NCBI GenBank assembly: GCA_903861005.1
Contig: CAIOSP010000146.1
Location: 1 to 64,000 of the forward strand
Direction of reading: 5' to 3'
Length of the DNA stretch: 64,000 bases
Source: an uncultured Pseudomonadota bacterium
Lineage (GTDB): Bacteria; Myxococcota_A; UBA796; GCA-2862545
The notes below the pieces were generated by a model that ran no database searches, was not told where the DNA came from, and worked only from the letters and a program-made list of their open reading frames with translations. Position numbers and translations under genes: made by a program. Shown here one piece after another: positions 56,572 to 64,000 of the stretch (position 1 is the first letter of the stretch; each line of letters starts with the position of its first letter).

Positions 56572-57155
56572 TCGTCGTCGCGCACCGGCGCAACGCGCTG
56601 GAGGCCCTGCGCGCCACGCCGACCGACCTGGGCGTGGAGATGGACGTGCGCCTGCGCGGTGACCGCCTGGTGGTGGCGCACGACCCGTTCGAGGACGGCG
56701 CCGATCTGGACGAGTGGCTCGACGCCTACGGCCACGCCCTGATGATCGTGAACGTGAAGGAGGAAGGGCTGGAGCGCCTGATCCTGCCCAAGCTGGCGGC
56801 GCGCGGCATCCAGGACTTCTTCTTCCTGGACCAGAGCTTCCCGTTCCTGATGCGCACCCTGCGGTTGGGCGAGCGGCGCTGCGCGGTGCGGGTGAGCGAG
56901 CACGAGCACCCCGCCACGGCGCTGTCGCTGGCCGACAAGGCCGACTGGGTCTGGCTCGACGGCTTCTACGGCTTCCCGATTGCGGCCGAGGTCGCCCGAT
57001 CGCTCAAGGCCGCAGGCTACCGGATCTGCCTAGTCTCGCCGGAGCTGCACGGTCGACCCGAGTCCGAGATCGCCGCGTTCCAGCGGGCCGCCGCGGAGAC
57101 CGGCGTGGCGTTCGACGCCGTCTGCACGCGCGCTTGGTCGGCGTGGTCCGCCTGA
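56568..57155 (+). CDS. small GDPD-like phosphodiesterase-fold protein
   Basis: 195 residues. The start VVAHRR...EMDVRLRGDRLVVAHDPF follows the glycerophosphodiester phosphodiesterase pattern (AHR-, E-x-D, HDP), and later strands (VNVKEEGLE, WLDGF) fit a TIM-barrel. It is shorter than usual GDPDs, so part of the barrel may be trimmed. Translationally coupled to the glycosyltransferase; a role in removing or attaching a phosphodiester-linked group on a polysaccharide is an inference. Confidence 0.72.
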   Translation: MIVVAHRRNALEALRATPTDLGVEMDVRLRGDRLVVAHDPFEDGADLDEWLDAYGHALMIVNVKEEGLERLILPKLAARGIQDFFFLDQSFPFLMRTLRLGERRCAVRVSEHEHPATALSLADKADWVWLDGFYGFPIAAEVARSLKAAGYRICLVSPELHGRPESEIAAFQRAAAETGVAFDAVCTRAWSAWSA

Positions 57156-57170
57156 ACGCCTAGGAACCCC

Positions 57171-57941
57171 ATGCCCCCGTCCAAGAAGCCCGCGCCGCCC
57201 CGCCTGTCTCTCGTCGACGCGCTCTCCGAGCTTGAGGCCGCGGGCTCCGAGCAGACCCGCAAGATCTACCTGCGCCACGGTGCGGTCGAGCCGCTGTTCG
57301 GCGTGAGCTTCGCCAAGCTGAAGGCGCTGCTCAAGCGGATCAAGGTCGACCACGCGCTGGCGGTCGGCCTGTGGGAGACAGGCAACCACGATGCGCGGAA
57401 CCTGGCGGTGAAGGTCGCCGACCCGGCCGCGCTGAGCGCCGACGATCTGGACCACTGGGCGCTCACCGGGGCCGGGCGCCTGTGCACCGACTACGTCGCG
57501 CTGCTCGCGCTGGACGGGCCGCACGCGCACGCCAAGCTCGCGTCCTGGCTGGCCGCCGACGACGCGCGTCTGCGCACCGCGGGCTGGCGGCTGCTCGGAC
57601 ACTTGGCGCAGCGCGACGAGGCGCTCGCGGACTCGGAGTTCCTGGGGCGGCTCCACGAGATCCCGTCCGCGATCCACGCGGTGACGGATGCCGAGCGCGA
57701 GGCGATGAACGCCGCGGTGATCGCCGTCGGCTGCCGCAGCGAGGGCCTGCGCGCGGCCGCTGTCGAGGCGGCGACGCAGATCGGCAGGGTGGTCGTCGAT
57801 CACGGCCAGACGGCCTGCAAGACGCCCGAGGTGATGGCCACGCTCGACAAGACCTGGGCCTACGCGACGGGCAAGGGGTTCGCGTCGCCGGCGGCGGCGG
57901 AGCGGGAGAGGGAGAGGGAGCCGCTGCGGCTGCGGTGCTGA
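57171..57941 (+). CDS. AlkD-like DNA alkylation repair (HEAT-repeat) protein
   Basis: 256 residues, helical HEAT-like repeats of the DNA alkylation repair glycosylase family: an early YLRHGAVEPLFGVSFAKLK segment and the NHDARNLAVKVADP and CTDYVALLAL stretches match that family. Removes 3-methyl/7-methyl purines in characterised members. The C-terminus ends in a charged RERERE repeat encoded by a GAGAGGGAGAGGGAG run. Starts 15 bases after the GDPD-like gene but has no obvious functional link. About 209 bases without a gene follow. Confidence 0.85.
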   Translation: MPPSKKPAPPRLSLVDALSELEAAGSEQTRKIYLRHGAVEPLFGVSFAKLKALLKRIKVDHALAVGLWETGNHDARNLAVKVADPAALSADDLDHWALTGAGRLCTDYVALLALDGPHAHAKLASWLAADDARLRTAGWRLLGHLAQRDEALADSEFLGRLHEIPSAIHAVTDAEREAMNAAVIAVGCRSEGLRAAAVEAATQIGRVVVDHGQTACKTPEVMATLDKTWAYATGKGFASPAAAEREREREPLRLRC

Positions 57942-58150
57942 GCACGGTGGGGCGCGACGGATGCGGTCGCGGCGTCGCATTCGTCGGCGGTGGCGTGGGC
58001 GCGGGCGCCGTCCCGCGATCGTGGCTCGCGTCCCACTCGGCCCCCTGGTCGACCCACTGTGACCGCGTGGCGGCGCCCGCCGTCGTCGGCGTCGCTGGCG
58101 CAAGCGCGCGCCCCGGGCGACGTGCGGCATCCTCCGTCGAGGCCTGACCC

Positions 58151-58633
58151 ATGGCTGATCCCGCGCTCGTCCGCCGCGCCTGCTTCCTCCGCTGGGGCTT
58201 GAGCGTCTACCCGCCGTACCTGGGCGCGGGGATCCGCGTCCTTCACGTGAGCCCTGACTGTCGCCACGCGCGCGTACGGATGGGGCTGAGCTGGTACAAC
58301 AGGAACTTCGTCGGAACCCAGTTCGGTGGCTCGCTTTACAGCATGGTCGACCCGATGTACATGCTGCTGCTCATGCCGCTGTTGGGTGGAGACTACGTCG
58401 TGTGGGACAAGGCCGCGCGCATCGACTTTGTGAGCCCGGGCAAGAGTCCGGTGTTCGCCGAGTTCACCATCACCGACGCGCTCCTCGATGAGATCCGGGA
58501 GCGGACGGCGGGCGGCGAGAAGTTCTTGCCGGAGCTGGTGGTCGAGGTCCGGGACGGCGCAGGGGTGTTGGTCGCGACGGTGCACAAGACGCTGTACGTG
58601 CGGCTCAACCCCAAGGCGCGGAAGGCGGCCTGA
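58151..58633 (+). CDS. DUF4442 hotdog-fold putative thioesterase
   Basis: 160 residues with a hotdog-fold pattern: NRNFVGTQFGGSLYSMVDPMYMLLL and WDKAARIDFVSPGKSPVF match DUF4442, a family related to acyl-CoA thioesterases. Cytoplasmic. It may act on acyl-CoA, but nothing indicates the chain length. No operon partner. Confidence 0.85.
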   Translation: MADPALVRRACFLRWGLSVYPPYLGAGIRVLHVSPDCRHARVRMGLSWYNRNFVGTQFGGSLYSMVDPMYMLLLMPLLGGDYVVWDKAARIDFVSPGKSPVFAEFTITDALLDEIRERTAGGEKFLPELVVEVRDGAGVLVATVHKTLYVRLNPKARKAA

Positions 58634-58697
58634 GGGGCGGACGGTGAGCGAGCGTACGGTGGGCACGGTTTCATGAGCGGTCGGGCACAGTCGGCGC

Positions 58698-58703
58698 TAC
58701 AAT
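58698..58703 (+). promoter_or_regulatory. possible -10 box upstream of the VWA lipoprotein gene
   Basis: TACAAT, a near-perfect -10 hexamer in otherwise GC-rich sequence, lies about 75 bases before the start codon. No matching -35 is found at 17 bases, so it may be activator-dependent or coincidental. Confidence 0.3.
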
Positions 58704-58776
58704 GGCGCTCAAATCCCACGGGTCGGCGCACCAATTGCGCTCTGTTCCCACGGAACGACGGCCCTCAGGAGCTCCC

Positions 58777-59859
58777 ATGCGCGGTTGGATGATGGTGCTC
58801 GCGCTGTGCGCGCAGGGGTGCACGACGACTCCGGATGATCAGGGGGCGCCCTATGGTATCGGCGCCCTAGACGCGCCCAGCCTGGCGACGCCCTCCCAGC
58901 TCGATGTGCTGACCCAGTCCGCGCAGGCCGAACTGGACGTCCTCTGGGTGATCGACGCCTCCGCCTCCATGGCCGAGGAGCGCCCCAAGCTGCTCGACGC
59001 GCTCCCTTCCTTCATGGACGACCTGCTCGACTCGGGCCTCGACTGGCACGTCGGCGTGGTGACCATGGGCGAGGGGCCGACCCGACCGCTGGGCGGGCTC
59101 GTCGGCGCGGGCGGCGGGAACTTCCTCACGCCCGAGACGTCCAACCCGCTCGGCGCGCTGACCCAGCTGGTATCCGACGAGGACGACGCGTCTGACCCCG
59201 GCGGTCAGGGCTTCCGGGCTGCGCTCGACGCGCTCACGATGCCGACGCCGGAGCTGGCCGCGCGCAACGCGGGCTTCCTGCGCGACTCCGCCGAGCTGCG
59301 TGTGATCGTGGTGTCCGACCAGGACGACCAGTCCGCGCCCGCGGTCACCCGCGAGCAGTTCGTCGCCGCGATGCAGGCTCTGAAGCCCGACCCGTCCACG
59401 CCCGTGTCCTTCTCGGCGATCGTCGGCGACGCGCCGGGCGGCTGCGACGCGGCGAACCCGGGCGCCGACTACCTGGCCGCAGCGGCGGCGCTCGGCGGCG
59501 CAGTGGGGTCGAGCTGTGACGCGGACTGGACCGGGTCGATGCCGCAGGTCCCGCTGCAGGACGGAGACTTCAACGGCGAGTTCTTCCTGACGCAGCTGCC
59601 CGTGCCCGGGACGCTCTCGTTCTGGGTGGTCGATGGGGACGTGCGGTTTGACGGCCTAGACGAGGCGGCGCTCGAGGACCGCGGCACCAACATTCCAGAG
59701 GCTTGCACGGAGCAGGGCCTGACGAACTGCTTCCCGTACCGGTACGACATTGTACCGAACGTGGTCACCACGGTGAACTTCGCCCCTGGCCCGAACGCGG
59801 TGATCCACGCTCGCTACGACCTGCTGTCAGCGTCAGCGTCAGCGTCGGCGCCGGAGTAG
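58777..59859 (+). CDS. lipoprotein with von Willebrand factor A domain
   Basis: 360 residues. A short signal peptide ends at Cys15 (AQGC lipobox). A VWA domain (about 50-260) has the metal-ion-dependent adhesion motif D60-A-S62-A-S64 and a later IVVSDQDDQSA segment. The C-terminal 100 residues are beta-rich, ending in a low-complexity Ser-Ala run encoded by TCAGCG repeats. AGGAG lies upstream of the ATG. Probably a surface adhesion or assembly lipoprotein, as frequent in Myxococcota. Confidence 0.87.
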   Translation: MRGWMMVLALCAQGCTTTPDDQGAPYGIGALDAPSLATPSQLDVLTQSAQAELDVLWVIDASASMAEERPKLLDALPSFMDDLLDSGLDWHVGVVTMGEGPTRPLGGLVGAGGGNFLTPETSNPLGALTQLVSDEDDASDPGGQGFRAALDALTMPTPELAARNAGFLRDSAELRVIVVSDQDDQSAPAVTREQFVAAMQALKPDPSTPVSFSAIVGDAPGGCDAANPGADYLAAAAALGGAVGSSCDADWTGSMPQVPLQDGDFNGEFFLTQLPVPGTLSFWVVDGDVRFDGLDEAALEDRGTNIPEACTEQGLTNCFPYRYDIVPNVVTTVNFAPGPNAVIHARYDLLSASASASAPE

Positions 59860-60051
59860 GGCGGGGCGGGCCGACGAGGCGCAAGGCGCGCGAGGAAGGA
59901 CGGCGCGCCCGCATCGTCGTAGCGCGTAGTCGCGCATGGCATGGACAGGCCCGCACCGCCGCAGCGCTCAGGCGAACCGTGCAGCGCCATTCGCTCACCG
60001 TGGACCCCACGACGCCCGAGGGCGGCGCGCGCGCCCGCAACCGGCGCTCGC

Positions 60052-61101
60052 TCACCCGCGCCAGCGCACACCCACACGCCCGTCCGCGTGCGTCGACTCG
60101 ACCCCCGTTCTCCCACGTGGGTCACGCACAAGCGCCAGCGCGAGCATCCCGTCGTGGACGCGGCGATGGTGGAGCGGGCACAGCGTCACCAGGTTCTGCT
60201 CATCGTGTTTCCCTCCCGAGGTGCGCGATCGCAAGTGGTGCACGTCCAACCACAGCCGACACCGGCAGCCCTCGACCGCGCAGCGCGTCCCGTCGCGGTG
60301 CAGCACGGCACGACGAATCGCCGGAGGGATCGTGCGCGTCAGGTGTCCGTGACCGGGCCCCGGGCGCAGATCGACGACCTCCGCGTCGCACGCGGCCTGC
60401 GCCCCGACCGTCTCGCTGATCTCGGCGTCGGCCGCGTGCGCTTCACCGCAGGTGGGACAGCTCGTCACGATCACCCGGTACCGCTCGGCGATCGGCGCCG
60501 CGTCCCCCTCGGCATCGAAGACCACACGCTGCGCCATGGCCGCGAGCGCCGCGCCCTCGTCCATCTCCACGCCATGAAGGCCTGCCTGAGTGCGGAGAAT
60601 GGCGAGCGCGTCGCGCACCATCGCCGCGTCCGAAGCCTCCATCTCGACGACGAACCGCGTCCTCGCGGACCCACGTGGGTCATCCTTGAGCGCGCGCGGT
60701 GCCTCGCCGACCTGCGACTTGGAGACCATCGCCTCAAGGGTGCGGCTGGTGTTCTCGGTGGCTGCGGCGACCCACGCGGCGTCTGTGTCGGGCGTGATGA
60801 CGCGGATCAACTCGCGCGCCTTGGTCCAGGAGATCGTGCCCGCGGCGAAGGCGGCGTCGAGCGCAGGCAGCGACGGCAACATGCCGCCGATCTGCAAGAG
60901 GCCACGAGCCTGTCGTACCGACAGATCGAGCGCCTGCTCGGCGTAGTCGTAGATCGACGCGTAGCCGAGCGCTTGGTGGAGGGACTCGTCGGCGACGAGG
61001 CGAAGCAGCCGCGCGGCGGCGTGCTCGGCGGCGCGGCGCTGGCGGAGGGCGGTGAGGAGCTCGGCGTGGATCTGGTGGGCGCGATCGGGGAGGGCGTTCA
61101 T
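60052..61101 (-). CDS. HNH endonuclease-like protein with helical N-terminal domain
   Basis: 349 residues: an Ala/Arg-rich helical N-terminal part of about 170 residues (DUF222/13E12-like in layout), a CPTCGEAH zinc-type pair, and a C-terminal HNH domain with CAVEGCRC, DVHHLRSR, the DEQNLVTLC stretch and PLHHRRVH, which keeps the H-N-H metal-binding pattern. Such genes are repeated in many myxobacterial and actinobacterial genomes and may be mobile or domesticated nucleases. GAGG precedes the ATG. No phage or restriction partner is adjacent. Confidence 0.85.
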   Translation of the reverse strand: MNALPDRAHQIHAELLTALRQRRAAEHAAARLLRLVADESLHQALGYASIYDYAEQALDLSVRQARGLLQIGGMLPSLPALDAAFAAGTISWTKARELIRVITPDTDAAWVAAATENTSRTLEAMVSKSQVGEAPRALKDDPRGSARTRFVVEMEASDAAMVRDALAILRTQAGLHGVEMDEGAALAAMAQRVVFDAEGDAAPIAERYRVIVTSCPTCGEAHAADAEISETVGAQAACDAEVVDLRPGPGHGHLTRTIPPAIRRAVLHRDGTRCAVEGCRCRLWLDVHHLRSRTSGGKHDEQNLVTLCPLHHRRVHDGMLALALVRDPRGRTGVESTHADGRVGVRWRG

Positions 61102-61296
61102 GGTGGCCTCGGGATGAGACGAGGTATCACCACGAATTTCGACGCTACCGTTGGGCTCTGGCAGCGCAGCGGGCGGCCTCGGACGACGTGCGAGGTGGCA
61201 AAGCGCGTATCGGCGCGGCGTGGCGCGCGGCAGCAGGTTCAGGCGTCATCCGAAACGGTCGACGGCGACCGACGCGTCCGCAGCACAGCAAAAGTG

Positions 61297-62973
61297 TCAA
61301 GGTGAGAACTGCCGAAATGACAACGTCGCGGCCAGTAAGAGCGACGGCCCGGCGCTCGTCGTCCGCGGCGTCATGCCGTGCCTTCCTCCGACCCGTGCTG
61401 AGACGCGGCCACCACACCCGACTCGTCGTGGCCGAGGCCTCTGCGGCCGCGCCGCGACCCGCCGATCGCTACAACCCCGAACACCACCACACCGCCGGCC
61501 CCCCCTCCCGCAGCCGCTCACACCCTCCGCCATCCCCCTGCCGCGGCGCATCCATCGACACCACCAGCGCTTTTGCCCCCGGCCCCGGCCACAGTCATCC
61601 GACCGGAACCGCACACCGCGCAGCTCAAAGCAGTCCGTGTCGCCCTCACACGCCGTCGCGGGCGCGTGCGGCCCCCAGCTGTGGCCCACCAGGTAGAAGT
61701 GCAGGGTGGTGTGGCTGATTCGCGGCATCAGCCAGACCGGCGCGTCGCCGCGGACGGCGTCGAAGTCGCGCACGTGGTGGGCGAACCAGCCCATCGGGTC
61801 GGTCGGCGCCTCTGCCCGTGACCACTTGTCCACGACGCCGACCAGCAGCGGCGGGAAGAGCAGCGCCGACATCACTGGTCTCCACCGTCGCGGGAACACG
61901 GACGGGAGCGACGCGACGAGCGGCGCCACGGCGCTCAGCAGGATCACGGCGACGGGGGAGCGAACATGGTGCGCCGTCGCAAAGATCGCCGTCCCGCCGA
62001 GCACCCCGACGCTCGCCCCGATCAGACCGCGCTGCAGCCCCCCAAGGCGTCGCCAACACAGCGCCGCGATCGACAAAGCCATGATCACGAACCCTGCGAG
62101 GCCCGCGCGCTCCGCATCATGCCAGCCTCACACCAGACCACTGTCGATCATCCAGTCCAACCAGTCGCCAGGCAGCGACAGGTCGAGCGACCCGACCGCG
62201 AGCAGGCCCTCTCGCACGTCGCCGCCCTCCGTCGCGCGACTCTCCGACTGACCCCACGCCACCACCGCGATCGGCAGGAACACCAGCCCGGACACCACGA
62301 GCCCCGCCAGCAGCGGCCGCGCCGCGCGCACTGTCAGGAGCGCCGCGCCCAGGCCGAGCAGCAGCGGCACCCCCATGTAGTGCAGCTGCGGCAGCAGCAC
62401 GGCGAGCCCCGTAAAGCCCACGACCGACCCCCGGCGCGACGCGTCCTCGGGCGTGTCCAGCACCGCCCCGGCCGCCGCGAGCATCGCCGCCGTGCACGCG
62501 AGCGCCGGCGCGTAGGCGCGGAACTCGGTGCCGGTCTCCACGGCCATGGGCAGGACCGCGGCCATCGCGGCGGCGAACAGGCCCGCCACGTCGCTCCCGC
62601 GCGACGCGCGCCTCGCCACCGCGAACAGCCACAAGGGCGTGAGCAGGCCGCAGGCCAGCGACAGGATCCGCCCGGCGATCAGCGTGTCCCGGCACTCAAG
62701 CAGCAGGTTCAGCGCGACGCGTAGCAGGGGCGGGTTGACCCCCACCTCCGCGCCGCTGAGGTAGTACCCGAGCGAGCCGTGCTCGACGTCGCTGACCTCC
62801 TCGGGCGTCAGGCCGTGGCCGATCGCCCGCAGACGCAGCCACGCGCCAAGCACAACGAGGCACGCCAAGCCTACCCGCGCCCACACGTGCGGGGCGGGGA
62901 GGTCAGCGACAGAGTCCCTCGTTGCGGAGGCCACGAATACACCCCAGGCCGCGGTGTATCCAAGGCGCTCCAT
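61297..62973 (-). pseudogene. GT39/83-like membrane glycosyltransferase interrupted by an in-frame UGA
   Basis: One long minus-strand frame encodes a polytopic membrane protein with a single internal TGA at codon 282 (62128-62130). The first half has many hydrophobic helices, an early loop (LTPEEVSDVEHG) like the catalytic loop of PMT/ArnT-type enzymes, and ends in a loop (DWLDWMIDSGLV). After the TGA, the same frame goes on as GWHDAERAGLAGF and more hydrophobic helices. It ends near a C-E-G-D-T-D-C loop, and the remaining Arg/Gly-rich sequence is probably not real protein, so the true end is uncertain. The ATG follows AAGG. Options are a nonsense mutation, a TGG-to-TGA error, or UGA read as Sec (tRNA-Sec is encoded at 221). 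No convincing SECIS is seen. Confidence 0.6.
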
Positions 62974-63174
62974 CGAAGCCTTACCGACTCCGAGTTGAAT
63001 TGACGGTGAGGGTGGCCTGGTCAGTCTGGCACACAATCCGCGGCGCGCCGCAGATGCCGCCCAAGCCGTCCCGTCTTGGCGGCGCTGACCCGCCTCTCCG
63101 CCGCCCGTGTCGGAGGCCGTGCCGACCCGTCGCGCCAAACCACGCGCGTTGGAGCCCGCGCCGACCCGTCGAGC

Positions 63175-63603
63175 CTAGGGCGCGCCCTCGATCACCACCG
63201 GCGCCTCGCCCTGCACCAGCCGGAACCGATGCCCCGCCGGGAGCGTCACCGTCTCCGTCGTCCGGTCCGCGTCCGGCCAGCGCACCGTCACCTTGGCCTC
63301 GCACGCCGAACCCAGCCCAAAGGTCTGCACCAGGTCGTGCTGGATCCCATAGTGGCCGTGCCCGCCGCCCACCTCGTGGGTCTGCGTCAGGCCGTTGGCG
63401 GTGACCGACACGCGCGCGCCGATCGCCGCGCGGTTGGTGTGCGCGCCGCCGACCAGCTCCACCCACGCGTCGGAGGCGTCCTTGGACGCGTTCGCACCGG
63501 GCGACCACGCGGCGCTCGCGGCGCACACCGGGTCGGGCAGGCCGGACGCCTCAGGCGACGGCCAACCCCCAAGCGACAGCAGGAGGAGGGCGGAAAAGCG
63601 CAT
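63175..63603 (-). CDS. small exported ASPIC/UnbV-domain protein
   Basis: 142 residues: a signal peptide (MRFSALLLLSLGG), then an ASPIC/UnbV domain (about 46-110) with HTNRAAIGARVSV, GHGHYGIQHD and the GLGS...VTVRWPD motif. In larger proteins (CRTAC1-like) this domain sits at the end of an FG-GAP beta-propeller; here it stands alone, so it may be a leftover or a binding module. Located 200 bases upstream of the interrupted glycosyltransferase on the same strand. Confidence 0.82.
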   Translation of the reverse strand: MRFSALLLLSLGGWPSPEASGLPDPVCAASAAWSPGANASKDASDAWVELVGGAHTNRAAIGARVSVTANGLTQTHEVGGGHGHYGIQHDLVQTFGLGSACEAKVTVRWPDADRTTETVTLPAGHRFRLVQGEAPVVIEGAP

Positions 63604-63750
63604 GTCGATCTCTGCCGCGCCCGCCGGTGCCCGTCGAGTCTGGCCTGGCCCTCCCGTCGTTTGCTATGCAAGCTCACTCTGCTCGATCGATGAGGGCAAC
63701 GCGAGCGAGCGTGGTCACCTCCATCCCGCTCCAACCTGCTGGGGAAGGCC

Positions 63751-64000
63751 ATGAACTCGACACTGATCTCGATGAGTGACGCGACGGCGAGCCGGACCGC
63801 ACGAGCGGCGGCTGGCAGTGCCCCTCGCGCACCTAGGCCTCCGGCTTTTGTGTGGGACAAGCAGTTCGAGACCGGCGTGCCGCTGATCGACGAGCAGCAT
63901 CACGCGCTGGTCGATCTTATCAACCGGTTCGGCGACTCGCTGATCGACGACCGCGCCGCGCCTCCCGTCGCCCACCTCCTCGGCGATCTGGAGCGCTACG
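63751..64000 (+). CDS. bacteriohemerythrin N-terminus (partial, cut by the window end)
   Basis: About 83 residues before the window ends. After a 30-residue Ser/Ala/Arg-rich lead, FVWDKQFETGVPLIDEQHHALVDLINRFG matches the start of the hemerythrin fold, with the first iron-ligand His in DEQHH. Hemerythrins bind O2 or store iron; some carry a C-terminal GGDEF or chemotaxis domain, which cannot be seen here. GGGGAAGG precedes the ATG. Confidence 0.85.
   Translation, partial: MNSTLISMSDATASRTARAAAGSAPRAPRPPAFVWDKQFETGVPLIDEQHHALVDLINRFGDSLIDDRAAPPVAHLLGDLERY

Noticed and set aside
62098-62130. GAGGC/GCCTC hairpin behind the in-frame UGA as a SECIS element
   Set aside because: The stem is only five pairs with a 22-base loop and no clear conserved G and U apical arrangement at the usual distance, so I do not call it a SECIS.

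Overview
High-GC (roughly 70%) bacterial chromosome segment, densely packed with genes on both strands and rich in ATGA/GTGA/TTGA start-stop overlaps. The MYXO-CTERM-type C-terminal tags (Cys-rich motif, hydrophobic stretch, Arg cluster), the MopE-like repeats (CDGxDNNCDG / DxDxDGxG), the many secreted lipoproteins and the large PilZ/histidine kinase/GGDEF-EAL genes point to a Myxococcota (former deltaproteobacterial) genome. I cannot name the genus.

Layout. 0-1.1 kb: a selenocysteine tRNA gene (UCA anticodon, 8-bp acceptor stem, long variable arm) and a secreted orphan protein. 1.2-4.3 kb (minus): boxC-boxB of aerobic benzoyl-CoA epoxidation. 4.4-7.2 kb: a thioredoxin-fold protein, a stand-alone Hint-like protein that has lost its catalytic residues, and a DUF885 lipoprotein. 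7.2-12.7 kb: sucA-sucB of 2-oxoglutarate dehydrogenase, then a protein that reads as a DEAD-box helicase whose catalytic motifs have eroded. 12.7-13.5 kb (minus): trmB. 14.0-21.6 kb: three translationally coupled signalling genes: a two-PilZ / LuxD-like hydrolase / methyltransferase fusion, a membrane hybrid histidine kinase with a second degenerate kinase core, and a PAS-GGDEF-EAL protein with intact catalytic motifs.

21.6-26.9 kb (minus): rnz, a JAMM-DinG fusion, moaD, moaE and an MFS transporter, mostly overlapping or adjacent. 27-36 kb (plus): a MYXO-CTERM protein, mutY, a CinA-type MPT-binding protein, a TPR membrane protein, coaD, a large protein with a C-terminal TlpA domain, and glmS. 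36-44 kb: a beta-propeller-like protein, a MopE-motif lipoprotein, a B12-binding radical SAM/DUF2344 protein and a 1033-residue beta-helix/MopE-repeat MYXO-CTERM protein ending at a good intrinsic terminator. 44-52.3 kb: an alpha/beta hydrolase and four sulfatase-superfamily lipoproteins, all with Thr where sulfatases have Cys/Ser. 52.3-57.9 kb: an orphan NarL-type histidine kinase, a tandem sugar-nucleotidyltransferase fusion, a GT2 glycosyltransferase, a GDPD-like protein and an AlkD-type repair protein. 58-64 kb: a DUF4442 protein, a VWA lipoprotein, an HNH endonuclease, a membrane glycosyltransferase interrupted by an in-frame UGA, an ASPIC/UnbV protein and the start of a bacteriohemerythrin.

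The best candidate for an undescribed system is the 14.0-21.6 kb operon. It could form a closed c-di-GMP circuit: sensor kinase, a synthase/hydrolase enzyme, and a receptor with two PilZ domains, each with both c-di-GMP motifs, fused to LuxD-like acyl-hydrolase and methyltransferase domains. Other notable points are the pseudo-DEAD-box gene in the suc operon, the catalytically dead Hint protein, and the in-frame UGA in a genome that encodes tRNA-Sec. All calls come from reading the sequence; no searches were run.
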